64,000 nucleotides of DNA from Dactylellina haptotyla (lineage: Eukaryota; Ascomycota; Orbiliomycetes; Orbiliales; Orbiliaceae). Below are positions 22,444-34,200 of the stretch, in pieces. The first letter of the stretch is position 1. Each line of letters begins with the position of its first letter. The translations under genes were made by a program, and so were the position numbers. The notes beneath the pieces are model-generated. The model did no database searches. It saw only the letters and a list, made by a program, of their open reading frames with translations, and had not been told where the DNA came from. The stretch covers positions 2,294,001 through 2,358,000 of the forward strand of contig CM062386.1 in assembly GCA_031310005.1 (NCBI GenBank). Direction: 5' to 3'.

Positions 22444-24918
22444 ATGCCAGGCAGAACGTTACCCGGCCGAGCTGCCTCTCAGAAGGCCCGCTTGAATCAG
22501 GCCCGCTTACTCCTTCGCGGCCAGAAGTCCTCCAACGGCAAGATTGAAAGAGAGGATTCCGACGACGAACTTGGTGACGAAGACATCCCATGGACATGGG
22601 TCTATCCCGAGTCTAACGGCCCGCTAAGCCCTGTATCCTCGAACAAAACACCGGCAGATAGCTCAAATATAAAAAAACGGAGACGAGACGGCTCGCCCGT
22701 CAACCAGAGCGAAATCACCACGGACGTTAAGCCAATCGGTGCAAAATGTGGCACCTTCGAATGCAGAATTGGAGATATACTCCTCCTCAAGGCCGAGGGC
22801 ACCAAGGCCGCCTGGGTCGGCCTCGCGGTTGATTTTGATACAAAGGAGGACGAGATGCAAGCTCGCATAATGTGGTTCAGTGCACACTCCGAAATCAGAA
22901 ACCGAACCAAGAAAAGAACCGACTTTATCCCGCACGAGCTCTACGTCACCCCAACGTTCGACTGGAACCCCGTCGAATCAATCAACGGGAAAGCCGAAGT
23001 TCTATCAGAAAAGGCGTTCAAAGCACAGTTTCCAAATGGTGTCCCAACAAAGTCAGCGAAAAGAGGCAAAGTCTTTCTGTGCCGCAGAGCCTGCGATGTT
23101 CGCCCTGCCCGCTATTCCGAAGAATTCGACTGGGATGATATATACCACGGCGAGACAACAGACTTGGATAAATTTACAAATTGGGTGAAAGAAAGCACGG
23201 CAGCTAGATCCGCCAGAAAAGCGAAAGATGCAGACTTTGAAATGCACGTTGATAGTGAAGAGGAAGAGGATGGAGATTTTGACGAGGAAGCTGAGGATGA
23301 GGATCAGCTCAAAGCACCAAGGACGCCCCGAAAAAATAAGAAACGCAGAAAGTCTGCGACTACACCCCGCGCGAAACCCACCCCTTCGAAACGACTTTTA
23401 GCTACACCTTCAAATCGAAAGATTGCCGCAAAGAAAGCCTTAACCTTCACACCTCTATCATTGAGAACCCTCTCTCCAGCACATCACCTCGCAAGCCCCT
23501 ACCAAATCGCCCGTAACCGCCTCCACGTTTCCTCTGTACCGGATTCTTTGCCTTGTCGCGAAACCGAATTCGGCACTGTGTACGCCCACCTCCACGACGC
23601 CATTACAACCGGATCCGGTAGTTGTATCTATATCTCTGGCACACCTGGAACCGGAAAGACAGCTACGGTCCGCGAAGTTATCGCCCAGCTGCAAGTCCAA
23701 GTTGAAGAAGAAGAGATTGAAGACTTTATTTTCCTTGAGATCAATGGGATGAAGATAACAGACCCTCATCAAAGCTATTCGCTGCTCTGGGAAGCTATCC
23801 AGGGCGATTCGGAAGGAGCGCCGTCAAGAGTTGCGCCCAATCACGCACTGAACTTGCTAGAGCGAGAGTTCAGCACCCCAAGTCCCAGGAGAGTTCCTAT
23901 TGTGGTATTGATGGACGAGTTGGACCAACTGGTGACTAAGAACCAGAGCGTCATGTACAACTTCTTCAACTGGCCAAGTATGATGCACAGCAGGTTGATA
24001 GTTTTGGCCGTGGCGAATACCATGGACTTACCCGAGAGAACACTTAGCAACAAAATTTCCAGTCGATTAGGTAAGATTTCATGTCCTCTAGCTTGTTCGG
24101 GTTTTTGACGCAATGACTAACTGTGAATGTTGATAGGTCTCACTCGCATTACCTTTCCGGGATACACTCATGACCAATTGAAGAAAATTATCGAGTCCCG
24201 CCTTGAAGGCGTACCCGGCAATATCGTCAAAAATGACGCCATTCAATTTGCTGCTCGTAAAGTCGCCGCCGTCAGTGGCGATGCAAGACGAGCACTAGAT
24301 ATTTGCAGGCGAGCCGTGGAACTAGTAGAACATGCGAATGCGGATGCTGTCCCGCCTACGCCATCAAAGTCCGCGAAAGCCAAGGGGATCGGACCTGGTC
24401 CACCGGCCCCAGGACAAGTCACCATCCAGACAATAATGAAGGCGATCAACGAAGCGACGCATTCTCCTTTACAAATGTACCTGAAGAGCTTACCATTGAC
24501 AGCCAAGGTACTCCTTGCGGCAATCTTAGGAAGGATGAGAAGATCTGGTGTGAACGAGAATATCATGGCAGATGTAATCGAGGATGCGGAGAGGCTTGTG
24601 AGAATGACTGCAAGTGCGAACGTCACAGAGGCGCTTTTAGCAAGGGAAAACGTCACAGTTGATAAAAAGGAGGAAAACATATTCCTGACCCCGAGGAAAG
24701 GACGACAGCAGATGTATCGGCCGGGGGATGAAGATTTACCCCGAGTTAAGGGTTTGGTTGCAGCAGGTATGGGATTAGCGGAAGGAGGAATCATCGGGTT
24801 AGAGATGGGACGACGGGGTGAAAGAGCCGGAAGGGTACGATTAAATATTGGAGAGGAGGAGGTGAAAGCTGCGTTGAAAGACGATCCCGATGTTGGAGGT
24901 ATGGGATTTAATGGCTAA
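22444..24918 (+). CDS. ORC1: origin recognition complex subunit 1
   Basis: Two exons, 22444-24070 and 24137-24918, encode 802 residues. ORC1 binds replication origins as the largest ATPase of ORC and, with Cdc6, loads MCM in G1. A BAH domain (residues about 97-236, GDILLLKAEGTKAAW) binds nucleosomes. A basic, acidic-patch linker follows. The AAA+ module has Walker A GTPGTGKT near residue 399, Walker B VLMDELDQ near 487 and sensor-1 LAVANTMDLPER near 521. The C-terminal part is the winged-helix region. The intron splits the codon for Gly in SRLG-LTRITFPGY. The chosen Met starts a typical basic N-terminus; an in-frame ATG at 22204 would add 80 residues of leader-like sequence and is less likely. 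Confident identification. Confidence 0.95.
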
Positions 24919-25215
24919 TTTAATATGTGTGTATACGATATAATTGCATTTTGGTAGCATTTTTCGGTAGCATTAGCGAAGTGTTTGAAAACCTAGATTT
25001 GGCGTTAATTCACAATAGGGGGCGCTGCAATCAAGATACTTTTGAGTATTTCCAATTGTCTGTAGTATTATCATTGATCCAAGAATAAAGACTTCTTGGA
25101 ATAGTGATTATAGTATCCCAATGGAGATAATTAATAGAAAGGTGGTAATAAAGCCAATTGAACCCGGTTAAAAAAAATTAAATATGGTACATTTTTTCGT
25201 GCGGTAGTTTTATAT

Positions 25216-26363
25216 TCATAGGACAGAAAGAAGCATCCTATTGAATGCCTCCCGTTCCTCTTCAGTCATCGGGACACGCTGCTTCTTCTTCTTCTTTTTC
25301 GGCTTGCCTGGCGATTTAGTGAAGGGCTTCAAGATCGCCTGAATAAATTTAGATTTCTTCTTCTTCTTTGTTTCGATTGCTTCAGACTCAATTGTTAGTT
25401 GCAACTTCTCGCATATATATGCCTCCCATCCGGAACTAGAGAAACCGAAGCAAACATACCCTGAATCATATCGTCAGATAACCCCCTCGGCCCGGTTACT
25501 TCCCTCTGGACAAGAAACACACCGAGCTGGCCGTCTTCCAGGATGCAGTAAAACAGCTCCGCAAACCTCCATTCCATACCCGTACCATTCACTGTCTCCT
25601 CTTCGTTCAGTTTCGCTCTTGTAGCTTCGATTGCGGGTAATACATCAGGCATGAGTTCTGACAGGGGCCGAATATTGCTGCGTCCTTCGATACGGCGCAT
25701 GTTGAAGACATACACCATTTCATTGTAATTCAGGTCATCGATGGAAGTTACAGGATTCTCCGGCTCCATGGTGATAACTTGGTCATTGCCGCCATTGCCG
25801 CTGGTCAAATCGATAGATTGCTTTCTGAGAATGATCCTTGATATACTAAGAACCTTGTACTTGTATTGGGAAGGCAAGTTATGGTTGCGGTATTCGTAAG
25901 GGAGCGAGGCGTTTGGATATACCGACGGAGGCCGGAGGGACGAGCAAGTCGTCGATGGTGAGAGGCTTAGAAGTGGAGTGGTCATAACTTTATGCTTTGG
26001 TGCTTTAGTCTCTTTTGGTGAGGATGTTGCTGCAACTGGTGAGGACTCTGGTTTTTGCCGCACGGTGCTCTGTTGAACACTTATACGTACTGGCGAAGTT
26101 GATTTTGCTGGTTTCTTCGGCTTCTTCTTGCAGGTACACCAGTCTTCTAATGGCCTCATAGGCGGTGACGTATTACAATGGTTTCGATTCGATGCATCGT
26201 TTCGTTTGCACAGTTCAGAATAACGATAGGGGAAGTGGTACTGTGGGAGTGGCGGACGGGGCGAGTTGATGAAGATGCAACGGATTGTCATCCAGAGGAA
26301 ACCTAGAGCTAGATCGATAGCATCAATGGCCGCTGCGGCACACGCCTTCTTGGTTAGTTTCAT
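25216..26363 (-). CDS. unrecognised protein with N-terminal hydrophobic helix and Lys-rich tail
   Basis: I do not recognise the family. Exons 26363-25460 and 25379-25216 give 355 residues. The 80 nt intron has donor GTATGT and branch point ACTAAC 8 nt before a CTGAAG acceptor; without it the first frame ends at 25395. A hydrophobic segment near residues 8-32 could be a signal anchor. A Cys-containing, Pro/Ser-rich linker spans about 60-150. A more ordered acidic region covers 165-300 (YNEMVYVFNMRR, EWRFAELFYCILEDGQLG). The C-terminus is strongly basic with Lys runs (KKKKKSKF, KPKKKKKKQR), like a nuclear or nucleolar signal. The gene converges with ORC1. The coding call rests on long open frame plus a clean splice solution; a one-base deletion near 25458 would be the alternative. 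Confidence 0.6.
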
Positions 26364-28100
26364 TCTACAACTTTTCTAATCTAGTAATATTCTAGGCTTT
26401 CTGGAATCCACCAGTCAGGTGGGACCCCTTGCATGAACAAAAATCTCCAAGGGATGGATATTATGACGATAAGATGTCTTTGGCTTCTTAGCTCAAGGCA
26501 TATCTTGATATATCCCCTTCAGGAGTAGCCGGTGGAAATTATATAGAAAAGTGAAAATCGCATGTTCAAGTCAGGCAACTAAGAGATCAAATCATCGTCT
26601 TGAAGAATATGAAACTGCATCGAAGAATTGACGACGTTTCAAAACGTACTAGCTTTCAGACAGAACCGGCCAGGTCCCTCAAGTTTCTCGTTTTCACGCA
26701 ATTTGAGGCATCATATGAAGACAAAATCTCGCCGCTAGGGTATATTGCCACGGTGGGGATGGGATGGTATTGGTGAAAAATAATGGCTTCCTCCAGCTAT
26801 CGATAGCAAAACCATTCGAATCAAACGTATCTGAACTAACAATAGAACAGCAAAAAATTGGATAAATACGAATCCCTAACGCCCAATTATCGATCTCGGG
26901 AATCGATATCTCTAAGCGGTATCATGATATCATCTCAATATTCCGTAATATGTTTGACGTTGTCGGCATGGTGTGTTGGCAAGCGTGGTAAAATACATCA
27001 CCGAAATCGTGATTGTCGTCGTCCCCTTTCAGTAAACCAATTCGGTCTGACCCAGATTTTGCCAAAATAAAAAACTTCATTTACTGCGCCCTCCGAGACA
27101 CGCGTCGGCGTATCCAATCCGACTGTTCCGGCCAATAATAATACATTCCCCTCCAAACTTTATAGCTTAAAATGTGGGGATCCGCGCAAATGAAGCTTTC
27201 GAATATTTCGTATTCTCGAAGCTTTCGACACGAAGATTCTCCAAGAAAACAACCCAATATATAAGCAATTGGTAGAACTCGTAGATTTTGTTTGCACAGC
27301 CTCTTTCTGGTGACTTAACGCGGGGGGTTTCGGCATTAGGAAGTGTTCGGCACAGTGCAGGGTCCGGTTCCAGAATAATAAGAGAGAAATTAATATATAA
27401 GGCAAAATTATATTTTTTTATCGGGAATAATTCCTCATTGATTTTCTACATCATAACAGTTTTCCGACACAAACAATATCTGGAAAGGTGTCCAAATATC
27501 CTCCTGCGCCCAGTGTTTACAGTTTACGGTTATATCAACCCTCAATATATATCTTGATCTTCCTCACAATACGGTACCAGGGGAGAAACGGAAACTAGTC
27601 TCCAATAACGTTAGAATAATCACAAGCCGGGACGAGCCGACGTATTTAATTCGACATGGATAACAAGATCAAAAGCGACGAGACTGTATAAAAGGTAATT
27701 TATATAATACAACAAAACAAACAATAAAAACAGGCCATTTGCTCCTTAAAGTGTAGAGAAAGGAAATAAGAATCTCATAATCATGCCAGATGAAACAGCA
27801 AAGAACAGCAAAAAAGGAAATTGTCTCAAAAAAGAGGAGAAAGTATCGCTGTGTCTCTTTCGACTCGCTCGAATTCCAACAAGCACTGTGTTTATCGCCA
27901 GAAAGGGAGGGGTGGGGAATATATATTAAGACATGAAGGAAATATAGATATAATGAAAGGCTCGCTCAAGAGAAACCAGTCTTCATGAATAAGGTATAGA
28001 AAAATGTACCCCAAAATCAACTGCAAAAGATGAAACCAATTATTCCCACTTTTCATTCATCGTGACCATCATCGCTGATTAAATCTTTCTCTCATCTACT
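26364..28100. other. gene-free region
   Basis: Contains the promoter of the unrecognised gene at 25216-26363 and the 3' flank of ErdS. A repeated GAAGCTTTCGA motif at about 27193 and 27219, next to GAAGATTC, resembles heat-shock-element half sites. Open frames of up to 89 codons show no domain. Confidence 0.4.
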
Positions 28101-28390
28101 TTAGACCGATCCGACGCTTATCCGATTCAATGTGAAGCTCGTTCTCGGGCTCCCGGTCTTCTCCATCTTCGGTGGGGTTGGGCTCTTCGGTGTCTTCGGG
28201 CTTTTTGGCGGCGAATGTGATCCCTTCCTAGAATTACCGTTCAACCTTCCGTGCAAACTACCCTTTGGACTCTTGATTTTTGGTGGGCTTGGACTCTTCG
28301 GTGGGCTACCAAAGCTATTCCTTGGGCTATTGAAAGGGCTACCCTTCGGACTACCCTTCGGACTATCCTCCTCTTGTACAGCACCTTCTG
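28101..28390 (-). repeat. coding low-complexity SP/KSP repeats in the ErdS tail
   Basis: The C-terminal tail of ErdS repeats short units such as SPKGSP, PPKSP and KSPTPP. On DNA this appears as an imperfect GG(C/A)TTCGGxGG periodic pattern. Such tails are often phosphorylated by proline-directed kinases; that is inference. Confidence 0.6.
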
Positions 28391-31214
28391 AAGAGAAGAA
28401 CTTCATAATGGCACGGATGCCCCTTGGACCAAGACCGTTCTTCGGGAAACAGATGTAAACTGGGTCTTCTTCAGCACCGAGCTTCTGTCGGAATTCGCTT
28501 TTGTTGATCAATTTGAGCGAGGTGACGATGGATTGGTAAGACTTGGCGAGGAACTTCATCCTCAAACCCCCCATGTGGTGTCCACCTGAGAGACCTGTGG
28601 TTGCAGAACCTCCAAAGGTCACGCTCTTTGCACCAGCTGATGCAGCGTTGTGCAAAGCGTGGGTGATGATATACTCGCTGGTACCGCTTGGTGCCCCAGG
28701 AAACTCGAGTGCGTACTTGACCTGATATCCGTGCTCATGCGACAACTGGGCGAGGACAAGTAAGGCATGGACATTCTCATCCTTATCGGTAGCGTAAAAG
28801 TACCTACGGTGCTCCCAGTCAACCCATGGGTTCAATTCTGTAAGATGCACCTGAGTACCCTTGCGGTTGTTCATCCAGTCTTGCATACGTGCGTCACACT
28901 TGGCCTTAATTTCCGGTGTGACCTCGCCAGGTGGCACATCGCTGATCTTTATACCTTCTTTCTTTGCGTGGCGGATCTTGCGGGCGACGTTATCATCTTC
29001 TGCGGCGGGGTCGACGGAAGGGTCGACACGTTCCTCCGCGGTACATGTAAGGGTGCTCCAACCGAATTTTCCACCTAGAACTTCTTCACTTTCCTTGCCG
29101 ACGAGCAACCAGATTGGTTTGAGCTCAAGTTCTTCCTTAATGAACTTGATAAACCTTCTCATGATCATCTCGTACTGCGATTTATCACACAACGGGTCAC
29201 CGATAAGTATCGCGTAGTGATCCTGTGGAACATAACCGCAAGCAGCCCCTGTTTCCTCGTCTCGCCACACTCGGTATCTATCGTCTAGCCAGGACGTATT
29301 GGAGGCATCGCCGTAGTTAGCAATAAGCTTAGTCAATGGCTGCAGCTCCTTGACCGGAATATCGTCAACGTGGGTTGGCTTGTTCTTCCATGGTGGGTTC
29401 AAAGTGCTAGCTTCCGGATGGCGGAGAACAGATACAGGTGGCTGTTTGGGCAGACTTCGAGGATCTCTATGGAAGAGAGAAGCGTGGCGAACATCACCGA
29501 GGTTGAGCAATAACATGACCACACGCTCCAAACCAACACCACCACCACCGTGGGGTGGGGCGCCATATTCAAAGGCCTCCATATACTCTTTCATCATGGA
29601 AGGTTGGATGGAGTTGTCCATCATACGCTTCCGAAGCATCTCCGGGTTGTGGATACGTTGTCCACCAGACAAAATTTCTTGTCCTCGCAAGAAAATATCA
29701 AACGAGTTGGTGAAGTGAGGATCTTCGGGGTCCAACATGGTATAGAATGGGCGGGCAGAGAGGGGAAACTTGTCAATGATATAGAAATCGGTGCCGTATT
29801 TCTCCTTGACAAGCTGTCCCAAGCGCATTTCGGCTCGGGTGCTCAAATCCTCGTGCTCGACAGGAATGCTCCCATCTTCGTCTTTGTAACCAGATTCTTG
29901 GAGCATCTTGATTCCTTCTTTGAACGCGATTCGTGGGGTCTTATCCAACCAAACCAAGTCCTCATGAGGAAATTGCCGCTTCACGATCTCGAGTTCGTGA
30001 CGATATTTCTCGTAAATACCCTTGAAGATAGCCTTGAACATGTTGTCGATCATGTCTAGGACCTCGTGATAGTGCTCTTCGAAGGCCATCTCCATATCAA
30101 GACCGGTAAATTCGGTCAAATGTCGGTGGGTGTTGCTGTCCTCGGCACGGAAGACGGGACCGATTTCGTACACACGCTCAAAATCCGAGATAACGCTCAT
30201 CTGCTTGGCTAACTGCGGACTCTGTGCGAGGAAGGCATCTCGGTCAAAGTATTTAACCTTGAAGACGCTGGCGCCAGATTCTGTGGCGGCACCTTGAAGC
30301 TTTGGGGTGTGGATTTCCATGAAACCTTGACCGTCCAGGAAAGTACGGAAGAGGTTGCAGATACCCGCATTGATTCTGAAAAGGGCTTGTGAGGGAGCGG
30401 TTCTAAGGTCTAATACGCGGTTGCTGAGTAGTGTTCGGGTGTTGATATGATGGCCACGGCTAGTTTCCTTGTCCGAGTCTTCCTTGGAAAGCTCGGCTTC
30501 GTAGACGGTGAATGGCAGGTCTTCGTTGACCTCGGAGATGGCGTGAAATTCTCTGATGAGGATTTCCTGGTCGTGGATGGTAGCGGCCTTGACGGTCTGG
30601 GCAGCCTTGCGGATTATGCCTTTGACGAGTACGACGGATTCGACACCAATGTGATCCGCCCACTTGATCATGAACTCTGAAGCCTGGCTCTCCTTCTCTT
30701 CGAGAACACCTTGAACGGTGAATTCCCTTTGTCTGAAGATGAAGAAGGCGAGACCGGAACTGAGTTTCCGTATGGTGTGAACTCTTGCTCGGAGGATAAC
30801 CTCTTCTCCCTCATGTGTGCTGTCTATATCAGCAATACGGAATCTCAATTCGTGCTTTCTTTCCTGAGACTGGTTGATAGGAAGAACGCCGTATCTGAGC
30901 TGAAGTTCGTCTGGTTCTAGCTTCGCGGCCAAAGCAGCTTCCATTTTTCGCTTCTCGTCAAGTTCGAATTGCTTTCGCTCGTTGATGATCACACGGGTCT
31001 CTTTCAGCTCACGCTTCTCCTGTTTCCTGGCTTGGTTCCGGCTGACTTGGTTCTTTTCAGTATCGCTGCCACTTCGGTTGGACTGTAGGGAAGAAGCGGA
31101 CTGGTTTGGTGTCTCGCCGTTGACTTGATCTGGGACTGCCAGGGAGGCATGGCCGTTCTCCTTGGGCGTGCCTCCGGCACGAAGCTTATGGAGTGCTCTC
31201 CGTAGTGCCGACAT
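28101..31214 (-). CDS. erdS: ErdS: aspartyl-tRNA synthetase-DUF2156 fusion, ergosteryl-aspartate synthase
   Basis: A single exon of 1037 codons. Residues about 130-245 are the OB-fold anticodon-binding domain of a cytosolic class IIb AspRS; residues 265-600 are the catalytic core with motif 2 (FRAEDSNTHRHLTEF, near 352) and motif 3 (GVGLERVVML, near 557). After a short linker a DUF2156 (GNAT-fold aminoacyl-transferase, as in bacterial MprF) covers about 625-940, with SGTSEYIITHALHNA-like and GGLRMKFL segments. The fused enzyme charges tRNA-Asp and transfers aspartate to the 3-OH of ergosterol, a reaction established for fungal ErdS. The last 95 residues are a Ser/Pro/Lys tail with repeated SPKGSP and PKSP units, likely disordered. 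In species with ErdS a separate free-standing AspRS usually exists; none is in this window. Confidence 0.92.
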   Translation of the reverse strand: MSALRRALHKLRAGGTPKENGHASLAVPDQVNGETPNQSASSLQSNRSGSDTEKNQVSRNQARKQEKRELKETRVIINERKQFELDEKRKMEAALAAKLEPDELQLRYGVLPINQSQERKHELRFRIADIDSTHEGEEVILRARVHTIRKLSSGLAFFIFRQREFTVQGVLEEKESQASEFMIKWADHIGVESVVLVKGIIRKAAQTVKAATIHDQEILIREFHAISEVNEDLPFTVYEAELSKEDSDKETSRGHHINTRTLLSNRVLDLRTAPSQALFRINAGICNLFRTFLDGQGFMEIHTPKLQGAATESGASVFKVKYFDRDAFLAQSPQLAKQMSVISDFERVYEIGPVFRAEDSNTHRHLTEFTGLDMEMAFEEHYHEVLDMIDNMFKAIFKGIYEKYRHELEIVKRQFPHEDLVWLDKTPRIAFKEGIKMLQESGYKDEDGSIPVEHEDLSTRAEMRLGQLVKEKYGTDFYIIDKFPLSARPFYTMLDPEDPHFTNSFDIFLRGQEILSGGQRIHNPEMLRKRMMDNSIQPSMMKEYMEAFEYGAPPHGGGGVGLERVVMLLLNLGDVRHASLFHRDPRSLPKQPPVSVLRHPEASTLNPPWKNKPTHVDDIPVKELQPLTKLIANYGDASNTSWLDDRYRVWRDEETGAACGYVPQDHYAILIGDPLCDKSQYEMIMRRFIKFIKEELELKPIWLLVGKESEEVLGGKFGWSTLTCTAEERVDPSVDPAAEDDNVARKIRHAKKEGIKISDVPPGEVTPEIKAKCDARMQDWMNNRKGTQVHLTELNPWVDWEHRRYFYATDKDENVHALLVLAQLSHEHGYQVKYALEFPGAPSGTSEYIITHALHNAASAGAKSVTFGGSATTGLSGGHHMGGLRMKFLAKSYQSIVTSLKLINKSEFRQKLGAEEDPVYICFPKNGLGPRGIRAIMKFFSSEGAVQEEDSPKGSPKGSPFNSPRNSFGSPPKSPSPPKIKSPKGSLHGRLNGNSRKGSHSPPKSPKTPKSPTPPKMEKTGSPRTSFTLNRISVGSV

Positions 31215-34200
31215 TGCTGCCGTTAAACCTTAGATGGCACCCAGGCTAGATTTTTTATTTTTATTTTTTGTAGTAGTAGTAGTAGGTGAGTTTGGTGATG
31301 GTGTTTTCTATGATAACGATCCGAGATCTAACACAGATGCTGCAGGTGGAAGACAGGTGTATTAGTGTTGAACGCTTTCTCGGATATTTTTTTCCCTCTT
31401 ATTTCGAAGCTGAAAGGTACCCTTTAGCTCCAAGAGAAATCGTGGCAAGGTACGCTCGGGATCTGTCTTATAGGAGTGGGCTGAGGGAGGGGGGGCAAGG
31501 ACGGGTACAAGTACAAGTGGTGACGGAATGATGAGCTGAGCGGGAGGGAATATTTTGGTATTGGCGCCCAACTGCCCGTGCAGTTTGCGCAGGAAAACGA
31601 TTACGGCAACTTGCCCGTTCGGGCAGCAGCGCGATTCGGATGGGATGACGTCAAAGCAGCAACACAAGCACACCACTTACGCCAATGACTAAGCTCAGGC
31701 GCAACGCAGGCGGAACAGCGCCAGATATTGGTGACCAGGCGGATATAGAATCTGTTATTCGAGGAGGAAAGGCTAGGTGAGAAGAGAGGGCGGCGGTTTG
31801 TTTTATTGATCTTTCTCTTTGTCGGGTTCGGAGGGCGAGGAGGTGGTTTATTAATAAGGTTCTCGTAGTTGGGTTTGGGGTCCCTACTGCTGTCGGTTTG
31901 TGCGCGGGAAGATTACAGATCCGGAACACGATGGAATCCGCTATCACTCGACGAGAAAATTTTACTCGGAGTGCAGCTAAGATAATTCTTGTAGGAGTAT
32001 GAGGAGCTAGCTGAATGGGAAAAAAAAAGAGTACATCGGCTCAACAGGCGTTCCGAACTAGCTCTAATATACCTGACTCAGAGTATGCGCTCTTCTCATC
32101 CTCTCGGACTTTTGTCACTCTCGCTGCCCTCTCTCTCTCTGGCACTCGCACGGAACTCCGTCACTAATTCCAGGAATTTCCAGATCTCGTTAATAATTGA
32201 TATGCCAGCTGCCCGCCCATGCACGCCTGGCTGATTGGCTAATGCAGTGTGCCCTCCGCGGACAGGCCATTCACACGAAACGGGTTGCTTCGGTCAGCAG
32301 CTACTCCGACTATATGATTACATACACGCTTACGGCATGCAGCTCGGTCGCTAGCCTGTTCGTTGGTGATTGTGTGGGCTTCCTTCGTACGGCGAATTCT
32401 CCTCCAACTGTACGCGACCCTCTTTTTTCCGTACTTCTCTAAACACGGCCCAACCCCCTAGTGATCAAGCCATGGATGTGCAGGAATAGCTAGCCAGTCC
32501 TTCTTGTTCTTTTGTGTTTACCTTCCCACGGAAAAGCAAAGAGCAGGGAAGATTACGAACATCGAAAAAGGAAGAAAGGCTATTTCATCTACCGACTAAA
32601 GCTTTTCTCTGTTAAGACTGGGGGGTATAATATTTTGGGTTTCTCTACCTCTACAGAACCTGTTGGACACACACACGCTTTGGCGCATGCTCCCCGAACC
32701 GATCGTCGATCTGCTGTTCGATCCGTGGCCATTGGGACGATGGATTACCGTCAACCTTTCGTTGGGCCTATTTTGGGATCGAAAAACGTCCGTCGCCGCC
32801 AGATTTCGCTCGTGCTGTAAGGCGGTCAGGTCTTCGGGTGGTGCCATTTGGACTACCTGCGGAATTACGTCATGCGAAGAACTGTCATTTGGCTTGGTAA
32901 AACGGCTTGCCCAAAGAAAAACCCAGAATCACCACAACAAAGATTTCCTCGCAAATCCCCGAAACCACCAAAAAAAATTAAAAAAATGCAATACAAAAAA
33001 TAATACCACCTGCCGGATGAGAAGGACACTTGTCTCCGCAATAGAAGGCCCGTCGCTTAACCCGTCTGCGTGGGTCCAGTGATTAGTGTTCGGCCCTACC
33101 AGCTCTTGCAACCACACTTCTCGGCAGGAGCGAGGATGTTATCGGCCGGTGATTGCTGAGTAAGATTCTGTTGTCCGGGCTCTGACCATAGGGGGAAAAA
33201 AGGGGAGGAGAACAAAGACCGGATCAATCCAGCTAACTCTGCATGGGAGGACTCAAAGGGAAAGCTTCACGGAGCAAGCTGGAATGTTGAGCTATGCGAA
33301 AACCAATCATTGTTCTTCCGGATCCGAGCTGTTCCGGGGGGGTATCACCAAGCAGCGCGAGAGCAGACTTATGGTTTCCTCTTTCGAAACGAGGCCTGCA
33401 GATGACCCCGTTTTGACTCTTTTATAATCACGGACCCACTGATTTGATAACCAACAAGACCGCCATTAAAGCCGACCTCCCAATTGACTCTCTGGGCAGC
33501 CCAGTGGTAGCTTAAAATCTGACCAAGCCGGGTTGGTGCCCAATGTATCGAGACTGGCCTTAAAAACACTCTTTGCGAAAGTTAAGAACAGAGAGTGGAG
33601 TGTGCGCGCGAATAGTATGAGAACTGACCACCTTTTAAAAACAAGTAAAGAGCCATAATTATAATATTTGAACCATCAAATTGAAAAGTACGATGGGCGT
33701 GGGAGATCCCTTGATTTGCCGAAAGAACCTTACGCTAAACTAGGGCCAACCGAAGGATTATAGATGATCACAAGCTTTTCGCTTTTCTTGCCAATGCACT
33801 GAAAACAATGCAAGAACAAGGGTGGGGTCTTCGGAAGTTAAGGATGTCGACGGATCTCGGAACCAAATTGTAGCCGCAACTTCGCACATAAACTAGGCAA
33901 AAGTCTCAAAGAGTCATGGGGGTGAAAAAAATTCTGGCTGCAGAACCCGGAGAATCACGTTGTTCTGCTCGCCCTTTATGCATGTCTACTCGGATACGGG
34001 GGGCATCATGAGTTCCTCCGCATGTAGAGCAAAAAAAAAGTGTACATCTTCAAAGGTTTCCTTTCGGATACTAGCTGCTCAGTGTTGCCCTTTGTGTTTT
34101 GCTTTACTTGATGATATCTGATGCATCGATTATTATGATTATGAGGTGGAATGGGTGCCGAGTCGGCATCGGTAGATTTGGCGGGGTGTGGTGATATGAC

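Noticed and set aside
28132-31000. Several open frames on the plus strand opposite ErdS (for example 28132-28458 and 29550-30059)
   Set aside because: They are shadows of a long conserved gene on the other strand; their composition mirrors its codons and they hold no domain.
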